From assembly GCA_016785225.1 (NCBI GenBank), contig JAFBJZ010000820.1, positions 868,001-932,000 on the forward strand: a stretch of DNA of 64,000 nucleotides, given 5' to 3'. Positions within the stretch are counted from its first letter, which is position 1. The number at the start of each line of letters is the position of its first letter. This DNA is from Psettodes erumei. Lineage: Eukaryota; Chordata; Actinopteri; Pleuronectiformes; Psettodidae. The position numbers and the translations under genes were made by a program. Positions 27,801 to 38,600 of this stretch are shown here, one piece after another. Below the pieces are notes generated by a model. That model saw nothing but the letters and a program-made list of their open reading frames with translations. It ran no database searches and had not been told where the DNA came from.

Positions 27801-28533
27801 CAAAAGCCTTTGAGTGTTTAGAAGGTAAGTCTGAAATGTCTTTCTCTTTACTGTCGTTGAATCTTACTGCTTTGCTTTATCCTAAACAACACCTTGTGGC
27901 CGACTGCTCACGTGCTTAAACCCAGCGACCCTTTTTCTCTCCACGTCCTATAACTTCCTGGTTCTGCCCTTCGTTTCCCTTCCTCGTTGTCCTCCATATT
28001 TCCTCCTCAGGGGTATCCACTCCTTCTCTCCTGGCTGCCAGCAGCCCACTGAGAGGTGGGCTCTAGACTTCTGAGCTGGGCCCTCACAGCCCTCCTCTCT
28101 CTTGCTCTGATGCAGGTAGACTTTGGTCTCACTCCTAAAGCCACCTCTTGCCTCTTTACTGCCATCTTTGTTCCACACTAAACTTTCCATTCCCGCCTCT
28201 CCATCTTTACCGCTCACTGAAAATACTGTCATACCTCCTTCACCCGCCAACCTTCCAGTTCATGATTAATATGTGCTGTCATTGTTGTCTAGTAATTGGG
28301 CCAAAGGAGAAACATTGCAGTCACACACACAAACAGTAGTTGATGGTCCTGTAGTTTAGTATGTCATTGTATTGTACATCATTAGTGCTCCACGTATCCT
28401 CATAAGTATCTTATCTACCTTTCTGTCACCTGCAGGTCCAGGAGTAGCAGGTTACCTTACAGCAGGAACTGGTACCACAGTAATGCCCAACGTCCCACCC
28501 CCTGTGGACAACGACAATGGAGACCAAGGCTGA
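7537..28533 (+). CDS. dnajc13: DnaJ homolog subfamily C member 13 (RME-8), 54 coding exons
   Basis: Large peripheral endosomal co-chaperone. In known family members it binds PI3P through its N-terminus, recruits Hsc70 through a central J domain, and works with SNX1/retromer and the WASH complex to clear clathrin and sort cargo on early endosomes. The spliced product is 2255 residues (human about 2243) and matches the family end to end. Start: ATG 7537, encoding [20 protein letters not shown], which mirrors the mammalian N-terminus. Visible landmarks: GYF_2-like block at about residues 975-1030 ([10 protein letters not shown]), J domain about 1295-1365 with HPD at 1331-1333, and four IWN-type repeats (W775, W1202, W1659, W1945). 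All exon phases join without frameshift or stop. The gene ends with [12 protein letters not shown]. No signs of decay. Exon lists are given in the block entries below. Confidence 0.97.
7605..11604 (+). other. dnajc13: dnajc13 long intron (4.0 kb) after the start-codon exon
   Basis: Bounded by GTAAGA and a TTCCAG acceptor. It holds a short GA-rich tract near 8922-8940 and a CT-rich tract near 9830-9852. A 208-codon open frame on the minus strand (9225-9851) shows no recognisable family and no splice context, so I do not call it a gene. Confidence 0.8.
15921..20661 (+). other. dnajc13: dnajc13 coding exons 13-26 (residues 484-992)
   Basis: Exons: 15921-16028, 16125-16280, 16373-16429, 16526-16647, 16781-16856, 17051-17146, 17254-17394, 19206-19288, 19390-19543, 19651-19754, 19860-20019, 20121-20183, 20272-20373, 20557-20661. 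The segment is armadillo/HEAT-like helical sequence. It includes the first IWN repeat (SNLIWN, W775) and the start of the GYF_2-like block. The 1.8-kb intron 17395-19205 contains a candidate microexon. Confidence 0.9.
18341..18355 (+). other. dnajc13: Candidate 15-nt (or 18-nt) dnajc13 microexon
   Basis: Within intron 17395-19205 a long pyrimidine tract leads into AATGCAGCAG, then GACAGAAATAACCTG, then a perfect donor GTAAGT at 18356. The flanking exons meet at a codon boundary, so inclusion adds DRNNL (or QDRNNL if the first AG of the tandem CAGCAG acceptor is used) without changing the frame. A UGC just upstream of the acceptor resembles the context of SRRM4-dependent neural microexons. The splice-site strength is seen; inclusion in mRNA is inferred. 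Confidence 0.6.
20968..23477 (+). other. dnajc13: dnajc13 coding exons 27-36 (residues 993-1446)
   Basis: Exons: 20968-21170, 21312-21396, 21524-21678, 21901-21946, 22056-22210, 22302-22503, 22604-22719, 22888-22966, 23063-23198, 23293-23477. They encode the rest of the GYF_2-like block ([11 protein letters not shown]), helical repeats, the second IWN-type motif (EAIWSSEM, W1202) and the J domain. Confidence 0.92.
22604..23198 (+). other. dnajc13: J domain of dnajc13 (exons 33-35)
   Basis: The three exons carry DDAYEVLNL, then [20 protein letters not shown], then [10 protein letters not shown]: helix I, helix II, the HPD loop (residues 1331-1333) and helix III of a J domain. The intact HPD means Hsc70 ATPase stimulation should be retained. 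A central rather than N-terminal J domain is typical of RME-8. Confidence 0.95.
23598..28533 (+). other. dnajc13: dnajc13 coding exons 37-54 (residues 1447-2255)
   Basis: Exons: 23598-23672, 23775-23894, 24008-24403, 24494-24607, 24769-24885, 24996-25173, 25293-25384, 25471-25570, 25685-25759, 25838-25950, 26057-26226, 26351-26393, 26482-26655, 26743-26922, 27196-27336, 27430-27573, 27674-27773, 28436-28533. They encode the C-terminal armadillo-like half with the third and fourth IWN repeats (PYLIWNN, W1659; PELIWND, W1945). Exon 24008-24403 is the largest and holds a Pro/Gly/Asn-rich insertion compared with human. The stop TGA is at 28531-28533. Confidence 0.92.
28011..28055 (+). other. dnajc13: Candidate 45-nt alternative cassette exon of dnajc13
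   Basis: Between the last two coding exons, a pyrimidine-rich acceptor (TTTCCTCCTCAG, ends 28010) is followed by exactly 45 nt and AG|GTGGGC. The flanking exons meet in phase 1, and inclusion would insert 15 residues ([14 protein letters not shown] plus a split Gly) with no stop or frame change. Not present in the human protein as I remember it. It is a prediction from splice signals and phase only. Confidence 0.4.
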
Positions 28534-28536
28534 CGA

Positions 28537-28561
28537 ACACACACACACACACACACACACA
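28537..28561. repeat. (CA)n microsatellite directly after the dnajc13 stop codon
   Basis: Twelve CA units start four bases past the TGA, inside the 3'UTR. Confidence 0.9.
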
Positions 28562-29666
28562 GAGTCACGCTCAGGCACCCTGCCCCTGCAGCCTCGTGAC
28601 CACAGCTCAGAGGACTGTTCAGCTCCCCAGACGAGGGGATGGAGAGAGAGAAAGATGGAGGAGAGCGGGGCCGTCACTGACTGTCACCAAAATCTCTGCG
28701 ACACCTCCTCCAGAATCCCTCTCCTCTCTCCTCACAAATCTCACTCAAGTCTCCATAAACACTTTGAAATTTGTTTTAACGGATGACCACATTTTTTTTC
28801 TGTTTGTGTACTACTTTTCTTGTTTCTTCCAACAACACACAGAAGAGTTTACTTTTTGTATGAATATATTTTTTACTCTAGATTTTTTTTTCCATGAGAA
28901 AGACATTGGAAGACTGAGGCTTATTACTGGCAAATTGTCTCCGTCTGTCCGTTATCTTATTCCTCTCTGTCGTGTCCTGATTGGCTACATTTAAGCCTGA
29001 ATCCTGTCCAACTTAAGGTGGCCTCATTTGTGACACATCTGTGCAGAGGACCTGTCCACCCCTTACATTAACATGTCACTAACTAGTCTATATAATAGAT
29101 AAAAGGAAAAAAATTCAGAAATCAGAAAATGGATGTGTATGATTTTCCTGCCGTGTTCATATGAAAATGCCCCTTGAGCCCTCAGACTGATGCTGACCTC
29201 TTGTCTGGTTTGGTCAGGTCTAGTTCCAGCCACTCTTTCTAATTCCACTGATCTCAATCCATACTTCATTCTGCTCTCTCTTTGAACCCTTTCTGCCTCA
29301 CATTTTTTAAAAAGTAATTCTCCTCCTCCCCCAGGATGCAAAAAGCACTAGAATATTTATAATAACCTCCAGAAATGAGCTTCTGCTAAGATGTGACGAA
29401 TGACGTTGACTCTGATTATGAATCTTTGTGAAAGACTAGTGCAATTTGTGAAATGTTCAATGTAATATTACGTATATAAACTTTCTATATTGAATGTACA
29501 TTAAAAAAATAAATCAGTCGCACTTGTACATAAAATTTTAAGAATAAAAGGGAACCCACAGTGTTCTTTTGTATTTATATTTGTGTTGTCAAAGTAACAG
29601 ATTTCAGCAGTATTTGCCAAAGATGAAATCATCAAATTATCACATTATAAATCTATTGTTAGGTCA

Positions 29667-29676
29667 ATAAATAAAC
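29667..29676 (+). terminator. dnajc13: dnajc13 distal poly(A) signal
   Basis: Overlapping AATAAATAAA, followed at about 29685-29700 by a T/G-rich stretch that fits a downstream element. A proximal AATAAA lies at 29543-29548, so two 3' ends are possible. Confidence 0.65.
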
Positions 29677-29995
29677 AATTTTAGGGACTTTTGTTTTTGG
29701 TGCCTTGACACAACTGGGAGTCATGACCAAGTTTGCTTGACTCTGGCCTTGTAATTTCATATAAAATTAGCACTGAATATAACATGAGAGAACTAAATAT
29801 TTCATACTTGCAGGCTAATGAAAGCAAAAATTGTGTTTTCATGGCTCGTGTATGTAATTCTTGTTTGAAGGAGATACATTTGACAGATATTTTAGATCTC
29901 AAATTACAAATACATAATCTTGGTTATAAACATGTGAATTGTGGCTTTTTACCTCCTATAGCACAATTGTTTTCCTTTTATTCATTCATTCCTTT

Positions 29996-30035
29996 TATTA
30001 TTATTATTATTATTAGTAGTAGTAGTAGTAGTAGT
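29996..30035. repeat. (ATT)n-(AGT)n trinucleotide repeat
   Basis: ATT units change to AGT units at about 30014. It lies between dnajc13 and topbp1. Confidence 0.85.
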
Positions 30036-30059
30036 CTCACAATATCCCAATGTGGAATC

Positions 30060-30500
30060 AAATCGATTCTAGAGGAACGTTTCGTTGTCTGCAGCGGAAC
30101 TTTGTAACTCTCGAATCCGACTCTTTACGGACGGATTAAACAGGGCACACCGGAAATTACGCAAAAGGCGCGAATAATATCAACACAGAGAACCTTTCAA
30201 TTTCGTCAAACTGTTATCATTAAGTTATTGTAAAGTATTAATTGTCGTCGTCAAAAGCCGTGAAGACCAGTAGGCGTTCGTTTATTATAACGTGAACACT
30301 AATTTAAATTTTTTTTAACGTTAAATTATATATAAATATGCTTGTGTGAGTGTTAGCTAATCGCGAAGGCTTTGTCTCAAACTGACTGTAGCGTTAGTCA
30401 TACTGTTATTTAAATGCGCTTGTTGTTGAAAAGCCATAGTAGCGTTAAGCTAGTCCTCCGCGACGAGTTCGAGTTCATAGCTGTCGGAGTTCAGGAGGAG
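30060..30500 (+). promoter_or_regulatory. topbp1: topbp1 promoter and non-coding exon 1
   Basis: CpG dinucleotides become frequent from about 30060 and there is no TATA box. A donor at 30501 (CAGGAGGAG|GTGAGA) closes the putative 5'UTR exon. The transcription start is not resolved. The interval from the dnajc13 poly(A) site to this exon is under 0.8 kb. Confidence 0.5.
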
Positions 30501-30584
30501 GTGAGAAGCCAGCTAACAGCTAACATGAACGTAAAAGGTTCGTAGTGTAACATCCTATATGCCTTGTCCTTATTCAGGTTGACC

Positions 30585-32659
30585 ATGTCTAAAGGAGACA
30601 AGGAAGGCTTCATTGTCAAGTTTGTGGACAGTAAAGGCCAAAAATCCGAGTATGCTGTTAAGGCTTATGAGGTAAACTCTGGCTCAAACTTACTGATTGT
30701 CATTGTCTTTGTCTGTTTGTGTGTAATGGATGGTTATATTTGTCCTGTGTGTGCAGGCCATTTTGGAGCTGCAGTCTGAGAAGCACTTACAAAGCATCGA
30801 CGAAGATGCTGTTTTACAGATGCACCAGAAGGACAAGTCTCTGTTTGTGTTCAGCAGCTTCACCTCTCCAGCCTTTCTGCACTGCAAGAAGGTCTGGCTC
30901 ATACAGCAAAAGCTACATCCACAGTTTCACTGGATTTGGTGAAAAGATCAACTCTTGTTCTCTCTCACTCTGTGTTTCGTTGTGTAGCTTGGCTGCCGAA
31001 TCGTGAGTCCGCTGGTGGTACTGTACAGCCTGCAGCAGCAGCGATGTGTCCCCAAAGCAGAGAAGCCTGTCTATAACATGTGCATGGCTGACATCACTGT
31101 TTCCTGCACCAGTCTGGAGAAGGCGATACGGGTTAGTTCACTTCGCCACCGCATCAGTGATGAAATAAATGATTGAGATTGAGGCCATAATTAATATAAT
31201 GAAAATATAACAGGTAAAATCAGAATAATCTTAGTCTATAAATTACAGTGCACTCTGACTTTCTTCACAGTAGATTAAGAGAGGAAGTCAGTTCATTTTC
31301 CTCTAAAGTGTATAGTGTGTGTTTATCTCTGACTGAAAGGCTGGTTCTCTCTACAGGCAGAGGTGATGGATCTGGTGCAGCTCATGGGTGGGCGGGTCTA
31401 TCTCGACCTCAATGTGTCTGTCACACACCTGATAGCAGGAGAGGTGGGCAGCAAGAAATACCTGGTAGCTGCCAGCCTGGGTAAACCCATCCTGCTGCCC
31501 ACATGGGTCAAGGCATGCTGGGAGAAATCTCAGAACAGGTACGCCCTCAGTTACACTATGTCCTCTGTGATACCCGCATGTTTGTGTGTCTGGTTGCATC
31601 ATAGCAACAGTATTTGTTTTATCCCTATGTTGTGTACATACAGTAGATGTGAATCAGGTTCACGTTGAAATAATGGCTGGAGTTGTGAAATAAGTAAATA
31701 TAAATATGCAAATCTTCTTTGTGCCTCCTTCAGTCTTTTCAGGTACACAGATCTCCCCATGGAGGACTACCTGTGCCCTGTGCTGCGTGGCTGCACCGTG
31801 TGTGTGACGGGCCTCTCCAGCACCGAGCGCAAAGAGGTGCAGCGGCTCTGTGAGCAGCACGGAGCCACATATACGGGTCAGCTCAAAATGAACGAGTGCA
31901 CGCACCTCATCGTTAGCGAACCCACAGGTGAGCCACCGGCAGTTTGGCCAAATATTTCCATTAAAAACCTCTGTAAGTGATACAACTCTTGGAATCTTGC
32001 CATTTCATTTGAATTATTGATATTTATATGTAAAAATTAGTTCAACAGATAGTAAATTCATAAAACATCTTGGCAAATGTTAACTTATCATCACACTATC
32101 AAAGGTTAAATCATTCTAGCTGTATTCTTGGACGTGGTACCTTCACTGACATCAGTTTGACTCTGAGCGTTTGCATCTGGTTGCAGGTCAGAAGTACGAG
32201 TGTGCTCGGAGGTGGAATGTGTATTGCGTGTCTCTGCACTGGCTGTTTGACAGCATAGAGAAGGGCTTCTGCCAAGATGAGAGCAGGTACACTGTGGAGC
32301 GCGACGCATCAAAGACGGGCAGACCGCACACTTCTACCCCCACTGGCACCAGCAGGAAGGAGGGTGAGCCGCAGACGCACAGGGCACTTCTCTGTTGTTT
32401 ACACTATTTAATCATGTTGTGTTAATGTTCCACTTTGCAGCATTTGTCCTATGACAAATTGCAATAAGGAATTCTTTATTTTTTAACACCAGAGGGTCCA
32501 TCTCTCTTGGGCTTGAGCCACATCTCTGTCAACGCTAGCATGACAATACATGACACGGCCCTCACCAATAGCACCGTCAGCCGCCTGGAGGCACCAGATG
32601 CGTTGGACAGCCTGGATCTCACCATCTGTCCAGCTGATGACATCCTGGATGGCTGTAAG
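30585..32659 (+). other. topbp1: topbp1 coding exons 1-7 (residues 1-362, BRCT0-2)
   Basis: Exons: 30585-30671 (exon begins at 30578), 30757-30891, 30988-31131, 31357-31538, 31734-31927, 32187-32363, 32493-32659. BRCT1 has GEVGSKKYLVAA and BRCT2 has GQKYECARRWNV; the lysines in SKKY and GQKY correspond to the phosphate-binding residues that hold RAD9 and Treslin in the human protein. The fifth exon has tandem acceptors 9 nt apart (31734 or 31743). The first was chosen because it keeps the spacing of the human protein better. Confidence 0.88.
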
Positions 32660-35600
32660 GTAAGTAAATAGATTTTTGACGAGCTCATTTCTTGGGTAAT
32701 CATGTGAAAGCCAAACCTGCTGCTCTCATTCAGCGTGTTAAATCATGTGCAGCTGTATCTGTGTGGCCTGCCGGTGAAGAAAGTGGAGAAGCTGCGGCGT
32801 CTCGTGAGCGCTGCCGGAGGTCTGCGCTTCAACCAGCCCAGTGAGGAGCTCACACACGTGGTGATGGGAGAGCTGGATCAGGACCTGAAGAGCTTTCTGT
32901 CCAAAGTGACTCACAGGTCTGAACAGGGGCTGAACCACAGGGATGTTTTTGCAGTTTAGCTACTTTTTCAGTTCGTTAGATAACTCAAATGTTACTGTCT
33001 GTGTGTTACTTCTCAGGCCTCATGTAGTAACTGTGCAGTGGTTGCTGGACAGTTTCACCAAAGGAAGTTTACTCCCAGAATCAGGCTACCTCCACCCCGA
33101 CTGTCTGCCCCCAGCCGTGGCCTCTGTATCCGTTTCAGCCTGCAAAGCTCCCGCCTCCCGGCCCTCAGATGGTCCCCCTGCAGCCAGTCCTGGTACTCCT
33201 ATGCAAGTAGAGGAGGACCTGCTCTCACAGTATGTGGATAACGACCCAACAGTAGGTATGTATGTATTCATGAGCTTTCACGAGGTGTAATTATGCACCG
33301 TCAAGTTAATCTCCAAGACTTTCTGAAGCCTGGTGGTCACATCTTGTTGGCTTTCATGCTCCAGTTGACATGGAGCCACCAGTGACAGAGAGCAACAAGA
33401 GGAAGTCCATGACTACAGCTGCAGAGCCTCAGCCTGAACCCTGGACGCCAAACCAGACCAGAGCTCCAGAGCCGGCCTTGGCCCAGCAGGATCCTCGGCT
33501 GTTTGCGGGGAAACGTTTCCTCCTCGTGGGCTTTGGCGTGGAGGCCGAAGCCCAGCTCTCTCTGCTGGTGACAGAACACGGAGGCAGGGTGCTGATGGGT
33601 CGCACACGGGTTGTGGCTGACTATGCTGTGGTGCCGCTGCTGGGCTGTTCAGTGGAGGCCACAGTGGATGAGGTGGTCACTGATACCTGGCTGGTAAGAT
33701 CACACACATCACACACTGTTTTGTTTATTGACTAAGCGAGTAATAGATTAATCAAAAAGAAGTTATCAAGCAGTTGATAATGAAAATAATCCATTTTGTG
33801 TGCCGTGGGGAAGCTTTGTAAGTTTCTTTGTGTTAATTTTCAGGCCATGTGTGTGGAGAAGGAGTGTGTTCTGCAGCTTTCCTCCAACCCTTTGTTCACC
33901 CCGGTTCCTGTGATGGACGGACGTTTCCCTCTCATGGACTGCGTTCTCTCCGTCAGTCAGTTTACCGGAGCAGAGAGGGAGTCTCTGGTGGAGCTGGCCA
34001 AGCACCTTGGAGCCAAGTAAGACTGCATGCAAATACATAATAATAATTACTTTTTTATGTATGAACATTGTTTTACCATAAATTTACTCTCTCTGCTGCA
34101 TACTTCATTCACTCGTGTTAGCTGCCCACACATTATGAACTACTCTTCTCAATCTCCATTTTTTTTCCTGCAGTGTTCAGGATTACTTCGTCCGCCTGGC
34201 CAACCAGAAGAAAGGCATGCTGGCCAGCACCCACCTGGTGCTGCAGAGCCCAGAAGGCACAAAGTACCAGGCGGCAAAGAAGTGGGGGCTTCCTGCCGTC
34301 ACCATGCAGTGGATACTGGAGTCTGCACGGACCGGCCACAGGGCGGAGGAGGAGCTCTTTATTGTTGACCTGCCACCCTCACCAGGCAAGACAGGATTTT
34401 GGAAGCTCTGTGCACTGTGGAAGAACATGTCATTTGTTTTGCATGGGCTGGTTATAGAACACATAGTAAATGACTGAAATATGATTAACCGATGAATAAT
34501 TTAGCAAATTCAAAGTGGTTAAAGTAAAGACAGTCATGTTTTACCAAAGATGTGTTGCAGTGAGGTATGATTTTGGATTTGGTGAGTTGTTTTTTGTTTG
34601 ATGGAAGGCCCAGTTTGGTTTGGTTCCTGTGCTCAGAGACTTGCTGTTTTCCTCTTCCACAGAGAGGGATGAAGAGAGTTTTGTCGGCGGCTCTCAGAAG
34701 CCAGCCGTGCCTCCTCCAGCTCGTTCCTCTCCAGACTCCCCTCTGCTGGGTCTCCAGAGCGGCAAGGCCGTTACCCCGCTGGATGTCGGCCGCTTTCAGA
34801 GCAAGGCCTTCCACTCTGTTTTGGACAAGATGAAGCCCAAAGACGACGTGAGCACCCCCAAACAAAAACAGGGGGGTGACAGAAGAAACCCAGTTCAGAA
34901 GGAGCCCCCCCTGCAGCTGGACACCCCCTCACGTTTCCTCAGCAGAGACCAGCTCTTCAGGCCCTCCTTTAATGTCAAGGTTGGCACTGACTCAAGACTG
35001 TCATATTTGCGTTAATATTTAATAGATAATTCATGGACTCCTTCTTATATTTAGGATGCACTAGGAACTTTGGAGACTCCAGCTGGGAGATCCAAGCCAG
35101 GGGAGAGGGTGGAAACTCCGCTGACGGACGTCGTCAACAGGAACCTGAAGGTGGCGCTGGCGAATAGCTCACGCAATAAAGTCTCAGATATGCAAGAGGT
35201 CTCAGCAAGCCCCCAGCTTACCAGGACAACTGAGAGGGAGGTAAAGGCTCCAGAAAAAGGAGCTGGTCCCCTGGCGGGTGTTGTGACCTGTGTGGGGAAG
35301 AAGCTGAGCAAAATGCAGAGTGAACTGAACGCCATCGCTGCCTCGCTTGGGGCAGACTTCAGGTATTCAACAGCTTCTTTTGTAACCCCTATTAATTCTT
35401 ACCTGAGTGAACATGGACGCAGTTAGTACACGCGTGTCTTTATCGACCTGTCTTCAGGTGGGCTTGTGACGACACGGTGACACACTACATCTACCAGGGC
35501 CGTGTGGGGGACAACACCCGGGAGTACAGAGGCGTGAAGGAGAGAGGGCTGCACGTGGTCTCCCAGCACTGGCTGCACGCTGTACGTTTACTATGAGCAA

Positions 35601-38600
35601 ATATAAAAACACAACCCAGAGAATTTACTCCTAATCTTAATCTTATTGTTTTACTTTCATTTTTATGTTTGCACTTGTTTGTGCAGTGTGCTGAGGAGCA
35701 GAGGCATGTCCCGGAGTCTCTGTATCCTTTCACCTACAACCCCAAGATGAGCCTCAACCTGAGCCAGGTGCCCATCAGCTCTCAGAAGTCTCCACCTTTA
35801 ACACGAACGCAACTCAGAAACGTCACTGAGGTACAGGACAGCAACGTGGGTGTGATCATGTAAAGTCTCAAAGTTCAAGATTCAAGCCAGATACTGGATA
35901 CTGTTGTGTGTTTCTCATGGGAATCAGTTTTCACGATTAATTCTCTCTTTAATCATCTGTCCCTCAGTCTGAGTCCAGTGTCACAGACGAAGCTACAACT
36001 CTGCGCCGTGTCAGTGATGGAAGTGTAGATCAAGAAGAGATGAATGATTCTACAGAGAAGAGTGGTGGGTGGTTTTTGCAAGTACACGATATATATATAT
36101 ATATATATACATAGTGATTTACTTGGTTGATTGTATTTTCCAGATATTTCAGAGACTCTGGAGATGAGAGAGAATCTGCAGCGACAGCTCCAGGAGATCA
36201 TGTCAGCCACCAAGATGACGACGGGGAGGCGAACCTCCGTCAGACTCTCTCGGTTGGGGTCAGGAGGTGCAGATTCGGGGCCCAACACGCCCGGACGCAG
36301 CGGGAGCAGGCGTACTCTGGAGGCTCTGAGGCAAGGAAGTCGTGATGGAGTTTCAGTCAGTGCTGTAAAGCAAAAGTTAAAGACTTTACTCCGGCTGTAA
36401 CTGCTGCTGGTCTGTCCTGACTCCAGGGTTTCCAGAGAAGCAGCCTTGGACATGAACACAGAGCCATCCCAGAGCGAGCAGATAGTGTGGGACGACCCCA
36501 CGGCCAGGGAGGAGAGGGCCAAGCTGGCTGACAATCTTCAGTGGCCTGGTAGTCCCTCGCAGCTTTTGGAGCCCGTCGTTCCACCTGCAGAAAACGGCCC
36601 CCAGTTCAAGGACTCCATGACCGACTCTGAGCTTGTGGAGATGGGTAAGAGAAAACTGAATTTTTCTAAATTAAAACAAGCTGCACCATGAAAATGAGTT
36701 CTTAAATAGACAATAGTTGTTCCTAGATACTCAATATTTACTACCTGCCAGGTGTAATTGTTATCTATCCAGGTGAACGTCATTGTTGAAGTGTTAACTG
36801 TCCTCCCCCAGCTGCTTGTGAAGTCATTGACCAGCACATGGGCCAGAAAGTCACAACTCCAGAAAGTGACGTCCTCACTCCCAAAGCCCCCAGCATCGCC
36901 TTCCCTCTCGCCAACCCCCCAGTAGCACCAGAGCCACAGGTAAGGATTCATATATACACCAATGCCATCCCAATGGAAACCTCAGTGGATGGGATTTTTG
37001 CAGTACATGTACCATCACTTCCTATCAAACTACTGGTGCTAAAAATGTTGATTCTTCCTCTCAGGCGGAGGAAGAGGAAGAAAAGCAGCCACCCAGGTTT
37101 CAGCTGTCCTCCCTCAGCCCTCAGGAACGCATTGATTACAGTCACCTCATAGAGGAGCTGGGTGAGTCCCTCCCACCTAATTAGGGCTCCAACGATGTTT
37201 CATGGTGCTGCAGTGAAAAGGCAACAGGCCTGAAGTCAGCGGAGATGATTCCCCGATGACTAACGAGGAGGATGTGCCTCTGGGATGCAGGAATATTTCC
37301 TCCAGCAGAAGCGCGGCATCATCAAATGAGTCAGGGTTTTACTGCGCATGATGAGTTGAATCATTATTGCATCTTATGGAGCGTATTCTACCAAAATGCT
37401 CCATTTTACAGTTAGAATCATCCAGAAAGATCCAGATAACCCCACATGTAGTATCATTTGTTATCAGTTTTGTAGATATAACTTCTGTCAAGGTGCTGTA
37501 TGTCTTATGTACAGTCGTGTCTTCAGTTTCTGTCTCTACTTCTGTCTGGCACGTTAGGTGGCGTCGTCCTGGACAAGCAGTCTTTTGACCCCAGCTGCTC
37601 CCACATCATCGTCGGGACTCCTCTGCGCAACGAGAAGTACCTGGCAGCAATGGCGGCTGGCAAATGGATCCTGCACCGCTCGTACCTGGAGGCTTGCCGA
37701 TCCGTGGGCCGCTTCATCCAGGTTCTGACTGTCTCTTTTAAAATTGGCTGAGGTTGTGCTAATCGGTTGGTATGGTTTTCAAAAACCCGCCAATAATCTG
37801 CAGCAGCTGGAGGCTGTAGAATATAGAATAGAGCATCACTCGTATGAAAACTGCAGCTCTTTCCCTTTTAGCCGTTCAACTACACAACCGTGTTTTCTCT
37901 TGGTGTCTTTATTCTGTCCTCCATGTTTTCTTTCAGGAGGATGAGTATGAGTGGGGCTGCAGCTCCATCTTGGATGCTTTGTCCTCCATCAACTCTCAGC
38001 AGAGGAAACTGGCGCTGGCTGCCATGCGCTGGAGGAGAGCCCTGCAGGGACGCTCTGAGCGAGGGGTAACTCACACTGTTAACACTGCAGGGCTCCTTCT
38101 CAGTTAATGCCACAGATACTGCGTCATTATGTGCGTCTCCAGCATTTACAGAGGATGAAGCATTCCTTTCCCCTTTGTGTCTTCCAGGGTGCCTTCAGTG
38201 GATGGACGGTCATGCTCAACATCGACCACAACAGGGAGTCGGGCTTCAGGAGGTTACTGCAGTCGGGCGGCGCAAAGGTTGGTGCTGGTTGAGTTGTTGT
38301 CCTAAATCTTAACTCACTGCTGCAGTTGTCACATGAGCCAGAGTGATAGAGATTTGGTGTTGACAATACAGCAATGCAGGCTCTCACCTGTACTTCCTCT
38401 CCAGGTCTTGCCCGGTCCCTCCCCTTCCTTGTACAAAGAGGCCACTCACCTGTTCGCAGACTTCAGTCGGCTGAAGCCCGGAGACTTCAGAGTCGACGTC
38501 TCGGAGGCAACGTCCCAAGGAGTCACGTGCTTGAAGCCCGAGTACATCGCAGACTACCTCATGCAGGTTAACAGTGCTCTCCATACACATCATCACTGCA

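Larger units (their letters stand above)
28534..29700 (+). other. dnajc13: dnajc13 3'UTR
   Basis: Begins four bases before a (CA)n tract (28537-28561) and runs through AT-rich sequence to poly(A) signals. No further coding sequence. Confidence 0.75.
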
